Shown here: piece by piece, positions 8,779 through 16,305 of the stretch
Layout: each line of letters opens with the position of its first letter
How positions within the stretch are numbered: position 1 is the stretch's first letter
From: Acidobacteria bacterium Mor1
GTDB lineage: Bacteria > Acidobacteriota > Polarisedimenticolia > Polarisedimenticolales > Polarisedimenticolaceae
Assembly: GCA_001664505.1 (NCBI GenBank)
Contig: CP011806.1
Span: forward strand, 4,842,494 to 4,906,493
Direction: 5' to 3'
DNA length: 64,000 nt
The notes under the pieces: model-generated
What the model was told of the DNA's origin: nothing
Database searches by the model: none
Seen by the model: the letters and a program-made list of their open reading frames with translations, nothing else
Made by a program: the position numbers and the translations under genes

Positions 8779-10338
8779 TCAGCTGCCGGCGTTGGCGGAG
8801 ACCTTGAAGCCTGCGGTGCGCAGTGCGCTTGCCACGCTGGTCTTGTCCACCGCCTTCGAGTAGGCCTCGTCGGGTTCCACCAGCCCCTTCTTCACCAGGT
8901 CGATCAGGGCGTCGTTGAGCAGCACCATGCCCTGTTTCTTGCCGGTCTGCATCAGGCTGGCGATCTGGAAGGTCTTGCCCTCGCGGATCAGGTTCGCGAT
9001 CGCCGGCGTGACGATCAACGTCTCGAGGGCCGCGACACGGCCTCCGCCGGTCTTCTTCAGCAGGGTCTGGGAGACCACTCCCTTGAGCGACTCCGACAGC
9101 ATCGTGCGGATCTGCGCCTGCCGGTCCGAGGGGAACTGGTCGATGATGCGATCGACGGTCGAGGCGGCCGTGGTGGTGTGCAGCGTACCGAACACCAGGT
9201 GGCCGGTCTCGGCGGTTTCGATGGCGATGGCGATGGTCTCGAGGTCGCGCATCTCGCCGACCAGCACGATGTCAGGATCTTCGCGAAGAGCTGCGCGCAG
9301 GGCGCGCTTGAAGCTCTGGGTATGGTTGCCCACCTCGCGCTGGTTGATCAGGCACTTGCGGTTGGGGTGCACGAACTCGACCGGATCTTCGATGGTGATG
9401 ATGTGATCCGCCCGGTTGCGGTTGATGTGGTCGATCATCGCCGCGAGGGTAGTGGACTTACCGGAACCGGTCGGGCCGGTGACCAGCACCAGTCCCTTGT
9501 GCAGCTTGCACAGGTCGAGCACCGCATCCTTGAGGCTGAGGTCCTCGGCGGTGAGAATCTTGCTCGGAATCACGCGAAGGACGGCGCCGACTCCCAGGCG
9601 ATCGACGAAGGCGTTGACGCGGAAGCGGGCGACACCCTCGATCTCGTGGGCGAAGTCGGCGTCGTGGGTCTCGGCGAACTCCTTGCGGCTGCGGTCGGAG
9701 ATGATCTCCTCGAGCATCGCCATGTTGGTCTCGCCGGAGACCGGCCCCTCGCCGGGGATCGGGGTCATGTCGCCGTCGACGCGGATCATCGGCGCGCTGC
9801 CCGCCGAGAGATGCAGGTCGCTGGCGCCGGTGTCGATCATCTTGCGCAGCAGGCGGTCGATGGCCGGAGCCTGCCCCGGGCGCCGCGGTGCGGCACTCAC
9901 TCCGGGAGTCGGGGCGGGAGCTTCGACCCGGGGGGCCGGGGCCGGTTCGGCCGCGGCGGACAGCGGAACCGGATCCGCCGCCGGGGGGGCACCATTGGCC
10001 TGGACCGTCGCCATTTCGGGCTGGCTCGACGCGTCGGCGCTTGTGCGCCTCATGCTCGCGGCGAAGCTGCCACCATTCTCGATCTCGCAGCTGAAGGCGA
10101 GCCCGTCGCCCAGCGCATATACAAAGGTGACCGATTCGCCGACGGCGAGCCGCTGGCGGGACTGGTCGTCGGCCAGCTCGGAGACCAGGGCGCTGATCTG
10201 CGCCCGGTTCAGCACGGACTGGGAGACCGGCTTCTGCCCGTCGGCGAAGCGGAAGGTCGGGCGCATGCCCTCGGCCAGAAGAAGGTCCCTGGCTCCCTTG
10301 TCGGCCAGGGCGCGAAGCATGGCGTCCAGTTGAGGCAA
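8779..10338 (-). CDS. pilT: PilT-like pilus retraction ATPase with duplicated N-domain
   Basis: A 519-aa secretion/pilus ATPase. Residues 160-510 are a complete PilT: LLRKMIDTGASDLHLSAG N-domain, Walker A GPTGSGKST (288-296), Asp box ITIEDPVEFVH, Walker B DIVLVGEMRD and FGTLHTTTA His box. It should drive type IV pilus retraction from the cytoplasmic face. An extra N-terminal region (1-100) resembles a second, degenerate copy of the PilT N-domain, joined by a Pro/Ala-rich linker (about 110-158). The TTG start is preferred because GGAG lies about 6 nt upstream; the ATG five codons later has no SD. No other pilus genes are in the window. PilU is an alternative name. Confidence 0.88.
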   Translation of the reverse strand: MPQLDAMLRALADKGARDLLLAEGMRPTFRFADGQKPVSQSVLNRAQISALVSELADDQSRQRLAVGESVTFVYALGDGLAFSCEIENGGSFAASMRRTSADASSQPEMATVQANGAPPAADPVPLSAAAEPAPAPRVEAPAPTPGVSAAPRRPGQAPAIDRLLRKMIDTGASDLHLSAGSAPMIRVDGDMTPIPGEGPVSGETNMAMLEEIISDRSRKEFAETHDADFAHEIEGVARFRVNAFVDRLGVGAVLRVIPSKILTAEDLSLKDAVLDLCKLHKGLVLVTGPTGSGKSTTLAAMIDHINRNRADHIITIEDPVEFVHPNRKCLINQREVGNHTQSFKRALRAALREDPDIVLVGEMRDLETIAIAIETAETGHLVFGTLHTTTAASTVDRIIDQFPSDRQAQIRTMLSESLKGVVSQTLLKKTGGGRVAALETLIVTPAIANLIREGKTFQIASLMQTGKKQGMVLLNDALIDLVKKGLVEPDEAYSKAVDKTSVASALRTAGFKVSANAGS

Positions 10339-10553
10339 CGTATTCTCCGTACTGAAGTTAGGCGCGAAAATCGGGGCCCGCGGGGCAGAAATATAGGTTC
10401 CGGCCTGCAGACGGGCCAGCCGCCCCGCCGGGGGTGCCCCGCTTGCGGCCGGCGGGGCCAGGACGTAGCATGATGGGCGTCAGATTCGACGACTGGAAAC
10501 CCCAGCCAACCGCTCGCGTTCCACGTGAGCAACCCCCGTACGTGAGGAAATCA

Positions 10554-11201
10554 ATGAGCAAATCCATGCGAGGTGTGCTTGTGAGTGTGCTGACCCTGCT
10601 GGCTCTGTCCGGAGCCGCTTTCGGTGAAGGCAACCCGTTGCTGGACCCGGCCGGGGTCAGCGAGACCGCTCCGGCGACCTACAAGGCCAAGTTCGAGACC
10701 AGCAAGGGCGACTTCGTCATCGAGGTCACCCGGGAATGGTCCCCGGCGGGCGCCGACCGTTTCTACACTCTGGTCAAGCACGGCTTCTACGATGAGACCC
10801 GCTTTTTCCGCGTGCTGAAGGGCTTCGTGGTCCAGTGGGGCATGCACGGCGATCCCGACGTCACCGCCGCATGGCGCGCGGTGCCGATCAAGGATGAGCC
10901 GGTGGTCCAGGGCAACGAGAAGGGCTACATCACCTACGCCAAGGGCGGCCCGAACTCCCGCACCACCCAGGTCTTCATCAACCTCGAGGCCAACTCCCGG
11001 CTCGACGGCATGGGCTTCTCCGCCTTCGGTAAGGTCTCCGAGGGAATGGAAGTGGTCAAGGCGCTCTACGGCGGCTACGGCGAAGGCGCGCCGCGGGGTC
11101 GCGGTCCGGGTCAGGGCCAGATCTCCGCGAAGGGCAACGACTACCTGATCAACAACTTCCCCAAGCTCGACTACATCAAGAAAGCCACCATCATCGAGTA
11201 A
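10554..11201 (+). CDS. Secreted cyclophilin-type peptidyl-prolyl isomerase 1
   Basis: A 215-aa protein with a Sec signal peptide (about residues 1-23, ending AAFGEG) and a cyclophilin domain. Seen are the first strand FETSKGDFVIEV, FFRVLKGFVVQWG (equivalent of the HRVIPGFMIQGG active-site segment, with Phe for His but the catalytic Arg kept), TTQVFINL and GFSAFGKV. It should assist folding of exported proteins in the periplasm. The ATG at 10554 is chosen over an upstream in-frame start because the signal peptide and GAGGAAA SD fit it. The tail is Gly-rich. A second cyclophilin follows 87 bp downstream. Confidence 0.9.
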   Translation: MSKSMRGVLVSVLTLLALSGAAFGEGNPLLDPAGVSETAPATYKAKFETSKGDFVIEVTREWSPAGADRFYTLVKHGFYDETRFFRVLKGFVVQWGMHGDPDVTAAWRAVPIKDEPVVQGNEKGYITYAKGGPNSRTTQVFINLEANSRLDGMGFSAFGKVSEGMEVVKALYGGYGEGAPRGRGPGQGQISAKGNDYLINNFPKLDYIKKATIIE

Positions 11202-11217
11202 ATTCCGCGATCTCGAC

Positions 11218-11249
11218 ACGGAACCCCTGCCGCGCGGTGGGGGTTCCGT
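11218..11249 (+). terminator. Weak terminator or attenuator hairpin
   Basis: A 10-bp stem (11218-11227 with 11240-11249) lies between the two cyclophilin genes, but no T-run follows, so read-through into the second gene is likely. Confidence 0.45.
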
Positions 11250-11288
11250 TCAGCGCTGAAGCATCTCCCCTGGATTCCGGAGACCCCG

Positions 11289-11996
11289 ATGATCCGCTCC
11301 AAGCGTCTCAGCACGGTCCTGCTGCTGCTCATCGCCGGCTCCTCCCTGGCCTACGGCCAGGCCGACCCCTTCGCCCGGGATCCGCTGCCCGAAGGTTGGT
11401 ACGCCAAGATCGAGACGTCGCTGGGCGAGATGTTGATCTATCTCCACCCTGAGCAGGCGCCGCAGTCGGTGGCCCACTTCGCCGGCCTGGCCAACGCCGA
11501 GCTGGCCTGGACCGACCGGGTCAGCGGAGAGACCCGGACCAATCACTACTACGACGGCTTGATCGTGCACCGGGCAAAGACCGCCCTGCGCTTCGAGGCG
11601 GGGGACCCGGCCGGAACCGGGAACGGAGCTCCCAAGCTCTACGTTCCGCCGGAGGTCGATCGCCCGATGAAGTTCGACCAGCCCTACCGCATGGGACTGA
11701 CCCGGGCATCGCTCAACCGGATCAGCGGCGCCCAGTTCTTCATCAGCGTGTCGCCGGAGCCCTACCTCAACGGGCGCCACCCCTGTATCGGCACCGTGGT
11801 CCGGGGCAAGACCGTGGCCCGGCAGATCGCCTCGACCCGCACCTACTCCAACGGCCGCCCGGTCGAACCGGTCACTCTCGAGAAGGTCCGGGTGTTCAAA
11901 TCCGGCGACCCGCAGCCGATCCCCGAGCCGGTGCCCTACGACGTCGTCCCCGAGAAACTGACTCCCAACACCGACCCTCGCACTCCCGGTCGCTAG
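11289..11996 (+). CDS. Secreted cyclophilin-type peptidyl-prolyl isomerase 2
   Basis: A 235-aa exported protein with a signal peptide (cleavage near SLAYGQA). Its cyclophilin-like core shows KIETSLGEMLIYLHPEQAPQSVAHF at the start, GLIVHRAKTALRFEAGDP at the active-site Arg segment, and GAQFFISVSPEPYLNGRHPCIGTVV. It is more divergent than its upstream neighbour and has a Pro-rich C-terminal extension. Activity as a prolyl isomerase is probable but less certain; it may be a paralogue with another client-binding role. It is likely co-transcribed with the first cyclophilin gene. Confidence 0.82.
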   Translation: MIRSKRLSTVLLLLIAGSSLAYGQADPFARDPLPEGWYAKIETSLGEMLIYLHPEQAPQSVAHFAGLANAELAWTDRVSGETRTNHYYDGLIVHRAKTALRFEAGDPAGTGNGAPKLYVPPEVDRPMKFDQPYRMGLTRASLNRISGAQFFISVSPEPYLNGRHPCIGTVVRGKTVARQIASTRTYSNGRPVEPVTLEKVRVFKSGDPQPIPEPVPYDVVPEKLTPNTDPRTPGR

Positions 11997-12147
11997 TCCG
12001 GGCGTGATCCGGGCAGGACATCGCGCCTCAGGCGCGAGTGAGCGGGACTCTGCGCAGACTCGCCGAAATACTTTGGTTTTTCAGGCTTTTTGACGGGGTG
12101 ATCGACGGGTGTCGATCGCTCGGCAGGCGGGATGACTGGGCAGGCAG

Positions 12148-12184
12148 GGAAAAGAGTGGGGGCGCCGAGGAAGTCGGCACCCCC
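12148..12184 (-). terminator. Rho-independent terminator (minus strand)
   Basis: On the minus strand, an 11-bp stem with one T-G wobble (12174-12184 with 12158-12168) is followed by ACTCTTTTCC. It ends H1-like copy 2. The remaining 11997-12147 stretch holds only a small 7-bp dyad (12100-12117). Confidence 0.75.
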
Positions 12185-12197
12185 CCGGAGAAGTCTC

Positions 12198-12578
12198 TTA
12201 CTTCTTCTTGCTGGTCTTGCGCTTGGTGGTCTTCTTTTTGGTGGTCTTGCGCTTGGCCGTCTTGCGCTTAGCGGTCTTCTTCTTGGTGGCTTTCTTCTTG
12301 GTGGTCTTCTTCTTCGCCGTCTTGCGCTTGGCCGTCTTCTTCTTGGTAGCTTTCTTCTTGGCGGTCTTGCGCTTCGCAGTCTTCTTCTTGGTTGCCTTCT
12401 TCTTGGTGGTCTTGCGCTTCGCCGTCTTCTTCTTCGCTACCTTGCGCTTCGCGGTCTTCTTCTTGGTTGCTTTCTTCTTGGTGGTTTTGCGCTTGGCGGT
12501 CTTCTTCTTGGCGACCTTGCGCTTGGTGGTCTTGCGCTTGGCGGCCTTCTTCTTCGTAGCCTTCTTGCGAACTGCCAT
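12198..12578 (-). CDS. Histone H1-like Lys-rich repeat protein, copy 2
   Basis: A 126-aa paralogue of the gene at 8135-8512, with the same N-terminus (MAVRKKATK) and pentad repeat. It is built from Lys, Arg, Ala, Thr and Val with one Ser near the end. The strongly basic sequence without hydrophobic core implies a disordered DNA-binding tail. The start is fixed by an AAGGAGGTGA Shine-Dalgarno. Promoter (TTGACA-16-TATATT) and terminator are both visible, so it is monocistronic and probably highly expressed. The two copies are separated by pilT and the cyclophilins, and carry different pentad orders. Confidence 0.85.
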   Translation of the reverse strand: MAVRKKATKKKAAKRKTTKRKVAKKKTAKRKTTKKKATKKKTAKRKVAKKKTAKRKTTKKKATKKKTAKRKTAKKKATKKKTAKRKTAKKKTTKKKATKKKTAKRKTAKRKTTKKKTTKRKTSKKK

Positions 12579-12627
12579 TACCTTTCACCTCCTTCCATGT
12601 CGCACAATGCGACTTATCACATCGTCG

Positions 12628-12655
12628 AATATAGATATGCGCTTTGCGGTGTCAA
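12628..12655 (-). promoter_or_regulatory. Sigma-70 promoter of H1-like copy 2
   Basis: On the minus strand, TTGACA (12650-12655), a 16-bp spacer and TATATT (12628-12633): a near-consensus promoter matching that of copy 1. Confidence 0.8.
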
Positions 12656-12763
12656 GACCAAAAGACACGAATTCCTGTGCGTGATCTTCGGCGTGATGTG
12701 GCGTCGACGCGTGATCGACGCACTGTCGATCGGTGATCGACGCGTCGCAACGCAGGGTGAAGG

Positions 12764-14164
12764 TCAGTTCGTCGGCTTCGGCTTGCGTGGGCGGCGACGT
12801 GTAGAGGCGATCTCGATGCCGAAGCTCTGGATCTTGCGTTGCAGGGTGCGCACGCCGATACCGAGCAGCATCGCCGAGTGTGTGCGGTTGCCTCCGGTGT
12901 GCTCGAGGGTCGCTTCGATCAGCGCCCGTTCCATCTCGGCGAGGGTCGTTCCGGCCGCCGGACGACCGTTGCCGGGTGCGTCGCCGGGTTCCTTGCGGGT
13001 GACCTGCGCAGGCAGGTCTGCGAGCTCGATGATCTCGCCGGGAACGGAGACGAGGGCGCTTTCGATCAGGTTCTTGAGTTCGCGCACGTTCCCCGGCCAG
13101 TGGTAGCGGGTGAGCTGCTGCATGGCTTCCTCGCTGATTTCCTTGCGTGGAACCCCGTTGGTCCGGGCGAGCTCGTCGAGGAAGGTGTGCACCAGGGTCG
13201 GGACATCGTCGGATCGTTCCCGCAGGGGAGGCACCTGGATCGTGACCACCTTCAACCGGTAGTAGAGGTCCCGGCGGAACGCGTTCTGCGCGACCAGGCG
13301 TTCGAGCACCGCGTTGGTCGCGGCGATCAGGCGCACGTCGACCCGCACGCTGCGGTCACCGCCGACCCGCATGAACTCCCGCTGTTCGAGGACCCGCAGC
13401 AGTTTCGCCTGGGTCGTGATGTCCATCTCACCGATCTCGTCCAGGAACAGCGTGCCCCGGTGCGCGATCTCGAACTTGCCCTTGGTCCTGGCGTGGGCGC
13501 CGGTGAACGCTCCCTTCTCGTGGCCGAAGAGCTCCGACTCGATCAGGTTGCCCGGCATGGCGGCGCAGTTCAGCGCGATGAACGACTGATCCCGGCGGGG
13601 GGAGTTGAGGTGGATCAGCCGCGCGACCAGCTCCTTGCCCACGCCGCTCTCACCGGAGATCAGCACCGTGGAGCGCATCGGCGCCACCCGGCCGATCTGA
13701 GCGGTGACCCGCTGCATCGCCGGCGAGCGGGCCTCGAGGGTCCGGCTGTCCCCCTTGGTCAGCTGATCCCTGAAGAAGGCAATGCGGTCGTCCAGGTCCC
13801 GGCGATCGAGGATCCGCCCCAGTCGCAGCCGCAGCTCGTGGTCGTCGGGGGGCAGCAGCAGGTAGTCGTCGGCCCCCTCCCTAAGCAGGCGGGAGGCTGC
13901 GGTGACCTGCCCCGGAGCGGTCAGGATCAAAAGCGCGGTCCCCGGAGATGCCTCGCGCAGGGAGGCCACCGCCATCGGCGCTCTCAGGGCATCGACCCCG
14001 ATCATCAGCGCGTCCGGCTGATCCCGATGCAGCAGGTGCCGGGCGTCCTCGATCCCGGCGGCGAGGCTGGCGGGGTAGCCGAGCCGGTTCAGGCTGTCGG
14101 TCATACCCTCGATTCCGGGGCCGTCGACCAGCAGCAGGCGCCGATTCTCGGGGCTGGCGGTCAC
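12764..14164 (-). CDS. Sigma-54 activator with degenerate receiver
   Basis: An NtrC-family protein (466 aa from the GTG at 14164). The AAA+ domain is intact: Walker A GESGVGKE, GAFTGA loop, Walker B LFLDEIGE. The C-terminus is a Fis-type HTH (EHTGGNRTHSAMLLGIGVRTLQRK). The receiver is degenerate: Gly56 stands where the phospho-Asp belongs, one residue of the acidic pair is Gly (Asp14-Gly15), and the conserved Lys is Leu104. Phosphorylation therefore looks impossible. The frame extends to a TTG at 14281, but a TATAAT-type promoter inside that extension and an SD-like GGGGGTGG before 14164 favour the shorter start. No kinase gene is adjacent. Confidence 0.9.
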   Translation of the reverse strand: MTASPENRRLLLVDGPGIEGMTDSLNRLGYPASLAAGIEDARHLLHRDQPDALMIGVDALRAPMAVASLREASPGTALLILTAPGQVTAASRLLREGADDYLLLPPDDHELRLRLGRILDRRDLDDRIAFFRDQLTKGDSRTLEARSPAMQRVTAQIGRVAPMRSTVLISGESGVGKELVARLIHLNSPRRDQSFIALNCAAMPGNLIESELFGHEKGAFTGAHARTKGKFEIAHRGTLFLDEIGEMDITTQAKLLRVLEQREFMRVGGDRSVRVDVRLIAATNAVLERLVAQNAFRRDLYYRLKVVTIQVPPLRERSDDVPTLVHTFLDELARTNGVPRKEISEEAMQQLTRYHWPGNVRELKNLIESALVSVPGEIIELADLPAQVTRKEPGDAPGNGRPAAGTTLAEMERALIEATLEHTGGNRTHSAMLLGIGVRTLQRKIQSFGIEIASTRRRPRKPKPTN

Positions 14165-14230
14165 CGGGGCCACCCCCGGTAACGGACCGGTCCCGGCGGG
14201 GGTGATGAAGGCAGCGAAAACACGGTCCTT

Positions 14231-14259
14231 ATTATAGAGCGCGAGCGGACCAGAGTCTG
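14231..14259 (-). promoter_or_regulatory. Candidate sigma-70 promoter of the sigma-54 activator
   Basis: On the minus strand, CAGACT (14254-14259), a 17-bp spacer and a perfect TATAAT (14231-14236). Transcription would start near 14224, inside the longest open frame, supporting a GTG start at 14164 or 14173. Confidence 0.5.
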
Positions 14260-14473
14260 CCTTTCTGACTGAGTTAACCAAAAGTCCGCCAGTGTGACCG
14301 AGTATTTTGGGGCAAAAGCCAGGCGATCAGCGGGTGACGGGATCCGATTCCAGAAACGTAAGCGCTATTTTTCCCCTGTTCTGTGCGCCTCAATCAGGTG
14401 GCGGGTAGTTGGTATGAGTCTTGACTCTGTCCTTACTGCAACCTGACATGGAGTAAACGGAGGAGGCTGCCCC

Positions 14474-14653
14474 ATGGCTCGTCGGCGTAAGGCTTCGGAC
14501 TCGGAAATCCAGGCGAAGATGGTCTCGTTCAAGTCGGATGACGGTGTCTACCAGATCGACACCATCCGTCAGAAGGTCTATCGCAAGTTCGTGGAGATCG
14601 AGAGCGCCAAGGCGTTCGAGATCTACGCTGCCTGGCGCGCCCAGGAAGCCTAG
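14474..14653 (+). CDS. Small conserved-looking protein, 59 aa
   Basis: A 59-residue basic/helical protein starting MARRRKASDSEIQAK and ending in a Trp-containing helix (YAAWRAQEA). It has a strong SD (CGGAGGAGG) 7-8 nt before the ATG, GC-rich codon use like neighbouring genes, and a clean stop. The composition (Arg/Lys at the N-terminus, then Asp/Ile/Tyr/Phe/Glu) is protein-like. It is divergent from the sigma-54 activator across a 300-bp gap. A weak -24-like element (14409-14425) with a defective -12 lies upstream. No family is recognised. Confidence 0.7.
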   Translation: MARRRKASDSEIQAKMVSFKSDDGVYQIDTIRQKVYRKFVEIESAKAFEIYAAWRAQEA

Positions 14654-14766
14654 CTTCCTCGGCATCCAGCGGCAGCCTCGCCGTCGGGGCTGCAAGCCAC
14701 GGGACCTGTCCGTGGCACCCGCGGGCCGGTGTGCGCGGGCACCCGCTGCCGCGTAGACTGAAACCG

Positions 14767-16305
14767 ATGAGAATTCTCCGGTTCCTCGCCGCCGGCGCCC
14801 TCGCGCTCTGCACCGCCGCCCCGACCCTCGCGGCCCCCGCAACCCTCACCTGGTATCAAGCAGACTCCCTGGCCTGGACCACGCCGTTGAACCCGGCGGC
14901 CGAGGGTCCGTCCCGGCCGGTCGACGCCGACCCCTGGCTGCCGCGCCTGCCCGAAGCGCGCATCTCGCTGCTAGAGGGGGGCGAGTTCGACACCGCGGCA
15001 GAGCTGCCTCCGGCGCTTATCCTCGACTTCTGGGCCACCTGGTGTGCCCCCTGCGTCAAGGAGCTGCCGCTGCTCCACGAGGTGGAGCGGCTCTACCGGG
15101 ACCGGGGTGTGCGGCTGATCGCGGTCAACGCCCAGGAGGACGACGAAACGATCCGGGTCTTCCTGGAGCGGGTGGGCCTGTCCCTGGAAATCGGCCGCTA
15201 CAGCAAGGAGCTGGACCGGGTGCTGCAGGTGCGCAACCTGCCGACCCTGATGTTGATCGACTCCGAGGGGCAAATTCGCCGACGCTGGAACGGCTACCGT
15301 GAAGGCCTCGAGGTCGAGCTGGGGCAGGCGATCGGCAACGTCCTCGCCGACAAGGACCCCGACGTTCGCCCGGTGCGGGTCGCCGATGTGCGCCGTGGCC
15401 GGGTCGAAGCTCACTGGACCCGCACCGGTCGTTTGCCGGTGCAGGATCTGGGGCCCGCGGACGGGCAGGCCGGCGCGCCCCCCTTCACCGTCCTGCGCGG
15501 CAGTTCGATGGCGATGGTCGAGGGGGACGGCGTCGTGCGCGGCCGGTTCCGCGCCCCCAGCGGCATGAGCGGTCTCCGCGCCCTGGATCTTGACGGCGAC
15601 GGAACCCGTGAGTTGATCGGCCACCGTCCCGGCTCCGACCGGGTGACGGTGTTCAGTCCGTCCCGCGGCGCGTTCAGTGAATGGCAGGCTCCGCGGAGCG
15701 CCTTCGACATTGCCAGTCTGCATCCCTCCGGCGGTCAACCGGGCGAGCTGTTGCTGGCGACCTCCGCCGGCTTGATGGCCTCGGACATGGCAGGCAACCG
15801 GCTGCGGGCGTTGGTCGAGGGCAGCGGTTTCCGTTCGCTACTGGTGACCGGTCCTGCGGATGACCCGACGATCTGGACCCTCTCGCTGGACGGAGCGCTT
15901 CAGGCCTTCGACCGGGTCGGCAAGGCGCGGCGGGAACCGTTGGCCGGTGACCGCTCCGGTTGGTTGGTTCAGCACCCCGGGCTTTCCGGGTTCGGTGTGG
16001 CATCGGCAGGTATCCGGTCGGTGGCCGGCTTGCGTGTCGAGGGTCGCGATCTGTTGCTGGTGCTGCTGGAGCAGGGCACGGTGTTGGGACTGAATCCCGA
16101 GACCGGGTCCGAAGAGCTGCGCATCGATTGGCCCGGCGCCAAGGCGGTGGTGGCCGCCGACTTCGACGGCGACGGTTCCGACGAACTGGTCGTTGCCGAC
16201 GGCTCCCGCATCACCCTGGTCTCCGCCACCCCTGCAGCGTCCGCCGAGGGGCGGGAGGCCACGGCATCTGCCGCAACCTCCGCGCCGTCGACCGGCGGTC
16301 AGTAG
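14767..16305 (+). CDS. Secreted TlpA-like thioredoxin fused to FG-GAP-type propeller
   Basis: A 512-aa exported protein (start at 14767, which gives a proper signal peptide). Residues 60-195 are a TlpA/ResA-type thioredoxin domain: DFWATWCAPCVKELP with CAPC at 93-96, and cis-Pro in NLPTLMLID. It should reduce or shuffle periplasmic disulfides. The remaining 300 residues form a beta-propeller-like region containing DLDGDGTRELIG and DFDGDGSDELVVADG, the calcium loops of FG-GAP/VCBS repeats. This fusion is unusual for TlpA, which is normally about 180 aa. Its 3' end overlaps the convergent sppA gene by 7 nt. Confidence 0.85.
   Translation: MRILRFLAAGALALCTAAPTLAAPATLTWYQADSLAWTTPLNPAAEGPSRPVDADPWLPRLPEARISLLEGGEFDTAAELPPALILDFWATWCAPCVKELPLLHEVERLYRDRGVRLIAVNAQEDDETIRVFLERVGLSLEIGRYSKELDRVLQVRNLPTLMLIDSEGQIRRRWNGYREGLEVELGQAIGNVLADKDPDVRPVRVADVRRGRVEAHWTRTGRLPVQDLGPADGQAGAPPFTVLRGSSMAMVEGDGVVRGRFRAPSGMSGLRALDLDGDGTRELIGHRPGSDRVTVFSPSRGAFSEWQAPRSAFDIASLHPSGGQPGELLLATSAGLMASDMAGNRLRALVEGSGFRSLLVTGPADDPTIWTLSLDGALQAFDRVGKARREPLAGDRSGWLVQHPGLSGFGVASAGIRSVAGLRVEGRDLLLVLLEQGTVLGLNPETGSEELRIDWPGAKAVVAADFDGDGSDELVVADGSRITLVSATPAASAEGREATASAATSAPSTGGQ

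Noticed and set aside
8135-12578. CRISPR-like or simple tandem repeat arrays
   Set aside because: The 15-bp periodicity lies in frame within strongly supported H1-like genes.
14409-14425. Sigma-54 element before the 59-aa gene
   Set aside because: The -24 half is fair but the essential -12 GC is replaced by GA; kept only as a remark.
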